Source: BM524 sp041554435 (GTDB taxonomy: Bacteria > Bacteroidota > Bacteroidia > Bacteroidales > F082). Taken from it: a stretch of 19,336 nt of DNA. The notes beneath the pieces are model-generated. The model was not told the origin of the DNA. It did not search any database and worked only from the letters and a program-made list of their open reading frames with translations. A program made the position numbers and the translations under genes. Below are positions 7,615-15,863 of this stretch, one piece after another; position 1 is the first letter of the stretch, and the number at the start of each line of letters is the position of its first letter. Where the stretch lies: contig JBFFLX010000060.1 of NCBI GenBank assembly GCA_041554435.1, positions 1 to 19,336 on the forward strand. The letters are read 5' to 3'.

Positions 7615-10600
7615 ATGAATATAAAATCTACTTTACATTATTGTATTGTTACTTTTTTTTCGTTTGTATTTTTATTCGCACCCGACATGGATTTAAATGC
7701 TCAGGTTGTAAATTTCAACGATACATGGAATAAACAAGGATTGCATATTGAAAAACAAAACAAGCAATCATTAAACCTTAGTTTTTCAGTAAACTCATAT
7801 CAACGTCTTGCCATAGAAGCAAATGGTAAGCAAATGGAAAAAATAAATATGGCGGGAAGTTTTCTTCAAAATAGCGAAGGAAATCCTGATTTACCTGTTA
7901 TTAGCCGTTATGTTGCTATACCTCAGGGTGCCGAAGTTAAAGTGAATATTAGCAGTAAACGTTCTGCTAAGGTTGAAAATATTTCAATTTCGCCGGCTCC
8001 GCGTATTCCACTGGATACTGAAAAGGGACCTTTGCAATACAAGAAAAACAATGAAATTTATTCCAAAAATGCCTATTTCCCATCGGAATCAGTTCAGGTT
8101 TCTGAGCCTATGAAAATTCGTGGACTCGATGTTGTTATGATAAGTGTAAGTCCGTTTCAATACAATCCTGTAAGTAAAGAGTTGCTTATTAGCAGAGATA
8201 TGGAGATTGAAATTGAATTTGTTGGTGGCAATGGCCATTTTGGAGAAGATAAATACAGAAACCGCTTCTGGGATCCCATATTATACGATATGGTAATTAA
8301 TGATGAAGTAATAGACAAAAATTATAGGAAAGCAAATCGTTCAACTGATGATGGCTTTGAGTATTTGATTATTTCACCCAATGATCCCGTCTTTCTTTCC
8401 TGGGCCGACAGTATCAGGATTTTCCGTCAGCGTCAGGGAATTATTAGCGGAGTAGTTACTATTGATGAGGTAGGTGGAAATACCACCAGTGCAATCGAAA
8501 CTTATGTGAATGACGCTTATAACAATTGGGATATTCCACCCATTGCAGTATTGCTTTTAGGCGACTATGGAACTTCAGGAAATACAATTATTTCTCCCAT
8601 TTACGATAATTATTGCGTTTCTGACAATATTTTTTCGGATGTAAATGGCGATCATATGCCTGAAATGACATTTGCCAGAATGACTGCCCGAAATGGTGAT
8701 GAACTGGAAACCATGATTCATAAGGCTTTGAATTACGAAAGAAATCCTCCTACTAACCCCGGTTTCTATGCAAATCCAATTACTGCCATGGGATGGCAAA
8801 CAGAAAGATGGTTTCAGCTTTGTTCAGAAGTTATAGCCGGTTTCTTTGAAAACGGACTAGGTAAAACTCCTGTACGCGAAAATGCAATTTACGATGGTAA
8901 CCCTGCCGGAGGAATTTGGTCAACAGCAACAAATACATCAACCATATTAAATTATTTTGGACCTAACGGTCTGGATTATATTCCTTCTTCCCCGGATTAT
9001 CTTACTGATTGGGGAGGAAATCCAACCCGAATAAATAATGATATAAATGCAGGAGCCTTCTTATTACAGCATCGTGATCACGGCTTTGAAAACGGATGGG
9101 GTGAGCCTGCATATACTTCTGCCGATATATCCGGTACTACAAATACTGACTTATCATATATATTTTCAATAAACTGTCTTACAGGAAAATATAATTATAA
9201 TGGAGAATGTTTCGTAGAAAAATTTCATCGTCACGATTATGGTGCTTTGGGATTACTGGGAGCTTCAGAGGTTTCATATTCTTTTGTAAACGATACTTAT
9301 GTTTGGGGTGCTTTCGATTATATGTGGCCCGACTTTATGCCAGACGAAGAGTCGAACCCTGTGTCGAGAGGTGTATTACCTGGATTCGCTAATGTGGCCG
9401 GAAAATATTTCCTTCAACAATCGGGTTGGCCTTATAATACAAATAATAAAGAAGTAACCTATAACTTATTCCATACCCATGGTGATGCTTTTACTCAATT
9501 GTATTATGAAGTTCCACAGGATTTAACAGTAGAACACAACCAGGCTTTATTAAGCGGTTTAGACTTTTTTACAATAACTGCCGATGAAGGTTCTTTTATT
9601 TGTCTTACAGTAAACAATGAAATTATTGGTACTGCAGAAGGAACAGGCTATCCTGTGGATGTTATGATTACACCGCAGGAGCCGGGAACTTATGTTGACA
9701 TGGTAATTACAAAACAAAATTATTATCGTTATGAAACTACTGTTGAAGTAATTCCTCCCGACGGACCATATTGCCTCTACGATTTTCATCAGGTAAACGA
9801 CTCTCTTGGAAACGATAATTCAAAGGTTGAATTTTGTGAAGAAATATTTCTTGATTTACAAATGAAAAATCTTGGTAATGATAATGCTAATGATGTAATT
9901 GTTACTTTGTCAACGACAAATCCATATTGTACTATTTTATCTGCAACTCAGGATTATGATACTCTTTTTGCTGGTATGAATAAGAAAATCGACAATGCAT
10001 TTAAATTAAAAATTGCTGACGATACACCTGATCAAACAGTATTGGAGTTTGAAGTTACCGCAGTTGACAGTAAGGACTCCACTTGGATTAGCAAATTATT
10101 TTTAACCGTTAATGCACCCAAAATTGTTCCGGGAGAAATGCAAATTGATGATTCCGAAAATGGAAATAACAACGGAATACTCGATCCGGGTGAAAATGCC
10201 AATATTCGAATTAAAACCTCTAACCAGGGTCACTGTGTATTAAACGACGTAAATATTTCACTTATTCCATATAATAATTTCATAACGGTAAATTCTGAGG
10301 ATCAGGTAATTCCAACTTTAGGTTTACTTGGAGGATCATGGGTTGAGTTTAATGTTGATGTTGTTGAAGAGGCTCCTTTGGCGGTAATTGCTGAAATGCA
10401 TTACACTGCTAATGGTGGTGCTTATGAAGTACCGGAAACATATTATCCAAAAATAGGGCAGTTCCTTGAAGATTGGGAAAGCGGTGATTTTGGAAAATAT
10501 GATTGGCAAGCAGATGGTGATGTAGATTGGGAAATTACAACGGCATATCCTTATCAGGGTTTCTATCATGCAATTTCCGGAGATATTAGTGATAATCAAA

Positions 10601-11685
10601 GCAGTAGTTTTAAAATTACCTATGAGGTTATGTCGAATGATATAATCAGATTTATGCGTAAAGTTTCAACTGAAGCCGACTTTGATAAATTGAACTTTTA
10701 TATTGATGATATTCTTCAGCAAAGCTGGTCGGGAAGTAGTGCCTATACTCAGGTTGAATTTCCGGTTGAGCCGGGAGTGCATACATTTAAATGGGAATAT
10801 GCAAAAGACTATTCAGGTTCAGGAGGAATGGATAAAGCATGGATCGACAATATAGAATTACCAACAATGCTGGTTACAACTTTATTTGCCGGTCCTGATA
10901 CCGAATCATGTGCCTCAACAGAATTTGTTTGTGATGCCTCGGCAACTAATTTTGCCTCAGTTAACTGGACAACTTCAGGTGATGGAACTTTTGAAAACGG
11001 AGATCAGTTAAATGCTGTTTATACTCCCGGTGAAAATGATTTGTTAAACAATGAAGTTATTTTAACACTGAATATAGTTGATAATGATGATGAAGAGTTT
11101 TCCGACGATATGCTTCTTACTTTCAAATACGGACCTGATTCTCCGGAAACTCCAGCAGGTGAAGATTATGTTGATGTATATAAAGTTTCGGAAACTTCTT
11201 ATATAACTAATATCATTGAAGAAACATCAGGCTATGAATGGGAATTACTTCCTGCTGAAGCAGGCGAAATAATGTGGGTACTCAATGACGCCACCGTTTA
11301 CTGGAATCCCGATTTTCTCGGAGATGCTACTCTTAAAGTAAGAGCAATAAACGATTGTGGAGAAGGAGAGTATTCTGATGAACTCAATATTTTTGTTGAT
11401 AATACCGTTGGTATAATTAATAATGATGAAAACTTCATGGTATCTATTTCTCCCAATCCTAATAATGGTGAGTTTAAACTTGAAATTAATTCAAAAGAAA
11501 ATTCAACTTTCAGTTTCAGGATAATTAATTATCAAGGAGTTGAAATAATTAACCAGAGAGATATTTCTACACTATCAAATTATAGTCATAATTTCGATTT
11601 TAGTGAGTTGCCATCTGGAATATATTTGGTAAGTATCAAGTCCAACAATAGGATTTACAGCAAAAAACTGCTTATCACAAAATAA
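7615..11685 (+). CDS. Gingipain-type C25 cysteine peptidase with T9SS sorting domain
   Basis: This is a 1356-aa exported protease. A signal peptide (about 1-29, ending LNAQ) is followed by a gingipain-like propeptide region (about 35-230; note GNPDLPVISRYVAIPQGA). The C25 catalytic domain (about 240-590) begins with FEYLIISPND. The catalytic pair is probably H489 in HRDHGFENGW and C521 in SINCLTG. IPPIAVLLLGDYG and DGDHMPE-like acidic turns also fit gingipains. After that come beta-rich domains: an Ig-like segment (about 600-700), a NEW3-like region, a jelly-roll/MAM-like domain (about 949-1081, starting EDWESGDF) and a PKD-like domain with two Cys. The T9SS type A sorting domain is at about 1272-1356 (SISPNPNNGEF to the C-terminal KKLLITK). 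The product should cross the outer membrane by T9SS and be released or surface-attached. Cleavage specificity cannot be assigned from sequence. It has its own promoter and a strong terminator. Confidence 0.93.
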   Translation: MNIKSTLHYCIVTFFSFVFLFAPDMDLNAQVVNFNDTWNKQGLHIEKQNKQSLNLSFSVNSYQRLAIEANGKQMEKINMAGSFLQNSEGNPDLPVISRYVAIPQGAEVKVNISSKRSAKVENISISPAPRIPLDTEKGPLQYKKNNEIYSKNAYFPSESVQVSEPMKIRGLDVVMISVSPFQYNPVSKELLISRDMEIEIEFVGGNGHFGEDKYRNRFWDPILYDMVINDEVIDKNYRKANRSTDDGFEYLIISPNDPVFLSWADSIRIFRQRQGIISGVVTIDEVGGNTTSAIETYVNDAYNNWDIPPIAVLLLGDYGTSGNTIISPIYDNYCVSDNIFSDVNGDHMPEMTFARMTARNGDELETMIHKALNYERNPPTNPGFYANPITAMGWQTERWFQLCSEVIAGFFENGLGKTPVRENAIYDGNPAGGIWSTATNTSTILNYFGPNGLDYIPSSPDYLTDWGGNPTRINNDINAGAFLLQHRDHGFENGWGEPAYTSADISGTTNTDLSYIFSINCLTGKYNYNGECFVEKFHRHDYGALGLLGASEVSYSFVNDTYVWGAFDYMWPDFMPDEESNPVSRGVLPGFANVAGKYFLQQSGWPYNTNNKEVTYNLFHTHGDAFTQLYYEVPQDLTVEHNQALLSGLDFFTITADEGSFICLTVNNEIIGTAEGTGYPVDVMITPQEPGTYVDMVITKQNYYRYETTVEVIPPDGPYCLYDFHQVNDSLGNDNSKVEFCEEIFLDLQMKNLGNDNANDVIVTLSTTNPYCTILSATQDYDTLFAGMNKKIDNAFKLKIADDTPDQTVLEFEVTAVDSKDSTWISKLFLTVNAPKIVPGEMQIDDSENGNNNGILDPGENANIRIKTSNQGHCVLNDVNISLIPYNNFITVNSEDQVIPTLGLLGGSWVEFNVDVVEEAPLAVIAEMHYTANGGAYEVPETYYPKIGQFLEDWESGDFGKYDWQADGDVDWEITTAYPYQGFYHAISGDISDNQSSSFKITYEVMSNDIIRFMRKVSTEADFDKLNFYIDDILQQSWSGSSAYTQVEFPVEPGVHTFKWEYAKDYSGSGGMDKAWIDNIELPTMLVTTLFAGPDTESCASTEFVCDASATNFASVNWTTSGDGTFENGDQLNAVYTPGENDLLNNEVILTLNIVDNDDEEFSDDMLLTFKYGPDSPETPAGEDYVDVYKVSETSYITNIIEETSGYEWELLPAEAGEIMWVLNDATVYWNPDFLGDATLKVRAINDCGEGEYSDELNIFVDNTVGIINNDENFMVSISPNPNNGEFKLEINSKENSTFSFRIINYQGVEIINQRDISTLSNYSHNFDFSELPSGIYLVSIKSNNRIYSKKLLITK

Positions 11686-11702
11686 TTAAAAAACTATTAA
11701 AC

Positions 11703-11737
11703 AAGCCGGATCGAACATATTGATCCGGCTTTTTTTT
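11703..11737 (+). terminator. Intrinsic terminator of the C25 peptidase gene
   Basis: A perfect 10-bp stem, AAGCCGGATC paired with GATCCGGCTT, encloses a 9-nt loop and is followed directly by an eight-T tract ending at 11737. It lies 18 bp after the C25 stop codon and 29 bp before the subtilase start. It should therefore end the protease transcript, so that the subtilase needs its own promoter. Confidence 0.93.
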
Positions 11738-11765
11738 ATATTTTCGCAATATAAAAACATTCGCC

Positions 11766-13730
11766 ATGCGACTAATACTGCTTTCCATATGCCTCAGCCT
11801 TATTTTAATTGGTTCTGAAGGCTTTTCTCAACCTAATAAGACAATCAACTACAATAGGGGAGAAGTGTTAATACAATTGAGAAATAATACTAATTCCCAA
11901 AGTATTTTAAGTAATCTTGAAACCAAAGGTTATATGATGAAAGAGCTGGTTTCCGAAAGATTCGGAATTTACCTCTTAAGTTTTGATTACTTAAAACAAA
12001 CAAATTCTACGGCAATAGATCTGCTAAAAGCAGAAAAAGAAATAGTTAATGTACAAAACAATCATTTTGTAAGTCTTAGAGAAAACAAGGAAATGCTTCC
12101 TGATGATCCTTATTTTCCACAACAGTGGGCACTCAGAAATACCGGACAAAATAATGGAACTGAAGGCGCCGACATTGATGTTACCGAAGCCTGGGATATT
12201 ACTACCGGAGGTTTGACTGCCGATGGTGATACAATAGTAATTGCCATAATTGACTCGGGTTCTGATCTGGATCATATCGACATGGATTTCTGGAAAAACA
12301 AAGACGAAATTCCCGACAACGGAATTGATGACGATGAGAACGGATATATAGATGATTACAATGGCTGGAATGCATTTCAGTTTAACGACAATATTGTCGA
12401 TGGAAATCATGGGATACATGTGGCAGGAATTGCCGCAGCCATTGGAAATAATAATTATGCCATTTCAGGAGTTAACTGGGGAGCGAAAGTGCTACCCGTA
12501 ATCGGAAGTTCTACCAATGAGGAAGTTGTTGTAAGGGCACTTTCTTATGTTTATACCATAAGGGAAACCTACAACCAAACAGATGGAGAAAAGGGCGCTT
12601 TTATTGTTGCCGATAACTGTTCTTTTGGAGTAGACGGTGGCTTAGCCGAAGATTACCCCATTTGGGAAGCCATGTACGATTCGCTGGGAAGAATTGGAGT
12701 TGTAAGTGTTGGAGCCACGGCAAATCAACACATAGATGTTGATGAAGTAGGAGATGTTCCAACAACATTTACAACTGATTATTTAATTGCGGTAACAAAT
12801 ACAAACAATAAGGATCAACTATACAGTGTTGCGGCATGGGGAGATACAGCAATTGATTTGGGAGCACCGGGAACTCAAATTAAATCTTTATATATAAATA
12901 GTACAGTTGGTGATAAATCGGGAACTTCCATGGCCGCACCTCATGTTACCGGATCGGTGGCATTATTGTTCGCTGGAGCCGATTTAAACTTTATCCAAAA
13001 TTATAAGGAAAACCCCGGCGACGGAGTGCTGGCTATAAAGCAACATATTATGAATGGGGTTGATACTTTGGAAGAACTTCAGGGTAAAACCGTGAGCGGT
13101 GGCCGCCTGAATGTTTTTAATGCACTAAACAACCTAATTAATGCGCCGGTATTGAATGTTGAAAATGATAGTATATTCGAGGAACTATCTCTCGATACGC
13201 AGTCGGAAGTTTCTGTGAATATTTCCAATGATGGGATTAATAACATGAACTTTAGCATAAGTTTTAACAATAACCCGTCATGGCTTACTACCAGTGTTAA
13301 TCAGGGTGTTATTCCAGGTGGAGAATCAATGGATTTAATATTGTATTTCGATAATGCTGATATGGATACAGGTTATTATCAAACTATTATGACTATCGAC
13401 GGTCAGGATTTTATTGGAAAAAATATTAAGGTTATTATGCATGTTTACGATGGATTAAATATTCGTGTTAATCCTGAGGAAATAGATGTAAGCGTTTTCC
13501 CAAATCCTTTCAATAATTCAGTGAGTTTTGTTTTGGATAAAACAGGATTGATAAAGTTCGATATTTTTGATTCCTTTGGGAGATTGGTTTATGCAGAAGA
13601 AACATATCTGGATAACCTAAATAATAAACTTATTTGGAATGCCAATAATATGGCAGGTGGAATATATTATTACAGAATTAAAAGTACTGAAGGGATTGCC
13701 GTAGGTAAGATTATTAAGAGGTTGGAGTGA
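11766..13730 (+). CDS. Subtilisin-family (S8) serine protease with T9SS sorting domain
   Basis: This is a 654-aa exported protease. The signal peptide (about 1-21, ending GFSQ) is followed by an inhibitor-like propeptide (about 25-105). PQQWALRNTGQNNGTEGADIDV marks the start of the peptidase domain. The catalytic triad is D163 in AIIDSGSD, H218 in HGIHVAGI and S388 in GTSMAAPHVTG. Between D163 and H218 is an acidic insert rich in D/N (DGIDDDENGYIDDYNG type) that resembles a calcium-binding loop seen in Bacteroidota subtilases. A beta-sandwich linker (about 455-565) leads to a T9SS type A C-terminal domain (about 572-654; SVFPNPFNN to GGIYYYRIKS). A -7-like TATATTTTCG at 11737-11746 is a weak promoter candidate; it leaves a very short leader after the terminator. 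The stop codon lies in the first unit of an 8-bp tandem repeat. Confidence 0.94.
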   Translation: MRLILLSICLSLILIGSEGFSQPNKTINYNRGEVLIQLRNNTNSQSILSNLETKGYMMKELVSERFGIYLLSFDYLKQTNSTAIDLLKAEKEIVNVQNNHFVSLRENKEMLPDDPYFPQQWALRNTGQNNGTEGADIDVTEAWDITTGGLTADGDTIVIAIIDSGSDLDHIDMDFWKNKDEIPDNGIDDDENGYIDDYNGWNAFQFNDNIVDGNHGIHVAGIAAAIGNNNYAISGVNWGAKVLPVIGSSTNEEVVVRALSYVYTIRETYNQTDGEKGAFIVADNCSFGVDGGLAEDYPIWEAMYDSLGRIGVVSVGATANQHIDVDEVGDVPTTFTTDYLIAVTNTNNKDQLYSVAAWGDTAIDLGAPGTQIKSLYINSTVGDKSGTSMAAPHVTGSVALLFAGADLNFIQNYKENPGDGVLAIKQHIMNGVDTLEELQGKTVSGGRLNVFNALNNLINAPVLNVENDSIFEELSLDTQSEVSVNISNDGINNMNFSISFNNNPSWLTTSVNQGVIPGGESMDLILYFDNADMDTGYYQTIMTIDGQDFIGKNIKVIMHVYDGLNIRVNPEEIDVSVFPNPFNNSVSFVLDKTGLIKFDIFDSFGRLVYAEETYLDNLNNKLIWNANNMAGGIYYYRIKSTEGIAVGKIIKRLE

Positions 13731-13818
13731 TGGGGTGATGGAGTGATGGAGTATTGGAGTGATGGAGTGATGGAGTGATGGAGTGATGGAGTGATGGAGT
13801 GATGGAGTGATGGGGTTG
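13723..13818. repeat. 8-bp tandem repeat (TGGAGTGA) in the convergent gap
   Basis: Twelve contiguous 8-bp units follow the consensus TGGAGTGA. Nine are exact; unit 2 is TGGGGTGA, unit 4 is TGGAGTAT and the last is TGGGGTTG. The first unit supplies the final Leu-Glu codons and TGA stop of the subtilase. The array fills nearly all of the gap to the converging EnvC-like gene. On the - strand it encodes an uninterrupted HHSITPSL octapeptide repeat; that ORF is an artefact of the array, not a gene. Confidence 0.95.
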
Positions 13819-13825
13819 TTCAAAC

Positions 13826-15031
13826 CTATTTACTTATCCAATATGCCGGATTTTGAATTGATTTTCCGCTCCAGATTTCAAAATGCAGTGTGGTATTTCC
13901 TTCATTTGTGGTATGCACTTTACCAATAGTTTCTTTGGTTTTTACATTATCCCCAACACTTACATAAACCTGTTCAAGATTTGAATAAACACTAAAATAT
14001 TTTCCATGTCGGATAATTACTGCCCTGTTGTTATTTGTAATGGTAGTAACGCTAACTACTTTTCCATCGAATACACATCGGGCATTAGTTCCTTTTGAAG
14101 TGGCTATATTAATACCATTATTTTTAGTTTTTACTCCCCTTAACACAGGATGATTATGAACTCCGTAAAACTCTGAAATCACTCCTTTTTCTGTTGGCCA
14201 GGGCAACTTACCTTTATTGTCGGAAAAAGATTCAGAGAGTTTCTTTTCTTCCGGAGTAAGAGCATATACTTTATTTCCTCCACTGCTGGTTTTAGTCTCT
14301 GTGGCTTTGGCAATGATATCTTCAATCTGCTTATTGAGTTTCTTCTCTTCCCTCTGTTGCTTGCGTAATTCTGCTCGGAGTTGACGCTCCTTGCTTAAAA
14401 TTTTATTACTAACAGCATCTTTTTTCGACTTCTCAACTTCCAAGCGGTATAATTGTGAGTTTTCTTTGTCGAGCAATTGTTTTTTAAGTTCTTTCTTCTC
14501 CTTTAGGGATGCTAAATATTCCTGCTTCTTTTTTTCGTTGGTTCGTATTTCCTTGGCTTGTTTACTTATAAAATCGCCTATCTGATTTAAATAGCGCATA
14601 CGCTGATAAGCCTGATTTAAATCTTCAGCCGAAAACAAGTATATAAGTTTATTATATGAAGTTTTGTATTTATAGGCGAAATAAACAACTTTTGAATACT
14701 CATTTTTTAAACGTTTTAAGTCTTCATTTAAATTATTTATACTCTGCTCAGTAGTACTAATTTCAGTATCCAATAAATATGTTTCTTTTTTAAGCGTTGC
14801 TACTAACTCACTTCTGCTGAGTAGTTTATTGTTAATTAATTTAATTTCATTAAGGGTGTTTTGTTTACTTTTTCTTGTTTCATCCAGCAGTTTGTTGGTA
14901 TAATCTATATCTGCTTCTATTTTTTTTCTTTTTTTCTCAAGTTCAGTCTTAGTTTGCTGAGCGAACAATACAATTCCATTTGATATTATCAATAAAATAA
15001 TAAAAAAGTATTTGCCCGGTTTTACTGTCAT
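13826..15031 (-). CDS. EnvC-like murein hydrolase activator (degenerate LytM/M23 domain)
   Basis: This is a 401-aa periplasmic protein. The signal peptide ends near FAQQ (about 1-25). A long charged coiled coil occupies about 26-250. The C-terminal M23/LytM-fold domain is at about 280-401 (LPWPTEKGVISEFYGVHNHP onward). The zinc ligands of active M23 peptidases are mostly replaced. In the first motif the usual H and D positions are N304 and N308 (KNNGINI), and in the HxH motif the first His is T381 with only H383 kept (TTLHFEIW). This pattern and the coiled coil match EnvC, which activates amidases at the septum instead of cutting peptidoglycan itself. It follows the DUF4292 gene with a 4-bp gap and is last in the dut operon. 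The amidase partner is not in the window. Confidence 0.88.
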   Translation of the reverse strand: MTVKPGKYFFIILLIISNGIVLFAQQTKTELEKKRKKIEADIDYTNKLLDETRKSKQNTLNEIKLINNKLLSRSELVATLKKETYLLDTEISTTEQSINNLNEDLKRLKNEYSKVVYFAYKYKTSYNKLIYLFSAEDLNQAYQRMRYLNQIGDFISKQAKEIRTNEKKKQEYLASLKEKKELKKQLLDKENSQLYRLEVEKSKKDAVSNKILSKERQLRAELRKQQREEKKLNKQIEDIIAKATETKTSSGGNKVYALTPEEKKLSESFSDNKGKLPWPTEKGVISEFYGVHNHPVLRGVKTKNNGINIATSKGTNARCVFDGKVVSVTTITNNNRAVIIRHGKYFSVYSNLEQVYVSVGDNVKTKETIGKVHTTNEGNTTLHFEIWSGKSIQNPAYWISK

Positions 15032-15035
15032 TTGG

Positions 15036-15863
15036 CTAATGTATTAATAAATCGTATTTCGATGGAATATTAAAGGGGTAATTTTGATCGATATTCAAAT
15101 GGATTTTTGAGAAGTTAATGTCCATGGTTATATTTTTATTTGCACTTATTTCAATTCTCATAATTTTTGGAAATAATTGCTCTTCCATTTCAAAATACTC
15201 ATCATAGTAAACATTAAGTTTTTTACTTTCATCACCAAGTTCTTTGAGTTCAATTCGTCGTATGCGGAAATTATCAGGATAAAGCCATATATTTTGAACC
15301 AAAACCTTTGATTCTATTTCTCCCGACTTTATATATTTTCTTATTTTTCGTCTTTCCTTTATTGTAATCCTGTAATATCCACCATCTATTGATGCCTTAA
15401 ATTTGTTTACATCATATTGTGTTAAATCATTTCCCAACAGCATCGACTGCAAAATCGAATATTCAATAGTTGTGTTTAAAAGGCTGTCGAGAAGATCATA
15501 TTTTCCGGTAAAATATGATTTATTTAGCCTGTTTATAAACTTTACTGAATCCTTTGTCAAAAGTACTCTTGCCGCTTCTATTCCTAAAGCAGGAGAAAAA
15601 CTAATCCAAATTAAACTATCGCTAACCATGCGCATCTGGCCTTTTAGCCCTGTTTTCGAATTTTCGTCAAGGTAAGTGATATCTATTTTAGTATTCATGG
15701 TTTTAAAGCCCACCTGGTTTTCGCTCATTTTAGTATATAAATAATCAAAACCATGATCTTTAAGGGGCTTTTTAAGGGCCGATCTGTTCACCTTACATGA
15801 AACGGAAAACAGCATTAAAACAATAATGCCTGAGATAAAAATATATAATTTGTATCTATTCAT
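15036..15863 (-). CDS. DUF4292-family envelope lipoprotein
   Basis: This is a 275-aa predicted lipoprotein. The hydrophobic N-terminus (about residues 5-21) ends in lipobox SVSC, giving a lipidated Cys before KVNRSALKK. The body is beta-rich with features of DUF4292: the MNTKIDITYLDE segment, GLKGQMRMVSDSLIWISFSPALGIEAARVLLTKDSVKFINRLNKSYF split over two strands, and a C-terminal pattern with FPKIMRIEIS. The fold recalls LolA/LolB-like lipid-binding half barrels, but that is my inference and the molecular function is unknown. Its start overlaps the end of the TPR gene by 8 nt, and the EnvC-like gene follows after 4 nt. It should therefore be co-translated with both, which suggests a shared envelope role. 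Confidence 0.85.
   Translation of the reverse strand: MNRYKLYIFISGIIVLMLFSVSCKVNRSALKKPLKDHGFDYLYTKMSENQVGFKTMNTKIDITYLDENSKTGLKGQMRMVSDSLIWISFSPALGIEAARVLLTKDSVKFINRLNKSYFTGKYDLLDSLLNTTIEYSILQSMLLGNDLTQYDVNKFKASIDGGYYRITIKERRKIRKYIKSGEIESKVLVQNIWLYPDNFRIRRIELKELGDESKKLNVYYDEYFEMEEQLFPKIMRIEISANKNITMDINFSKIHLNIDQNYPFNIPSKYDLLIH

Noticed and set aside
13617..13823. A - strand ORF encoding repeated HHSITPSL octapeptides
   Set aside because: It is a translation of the 8-bp tandem array plus the antisense of the subtilase end. The 8-bp unit lacks stops on this strand, so the open frame has no evidential value.
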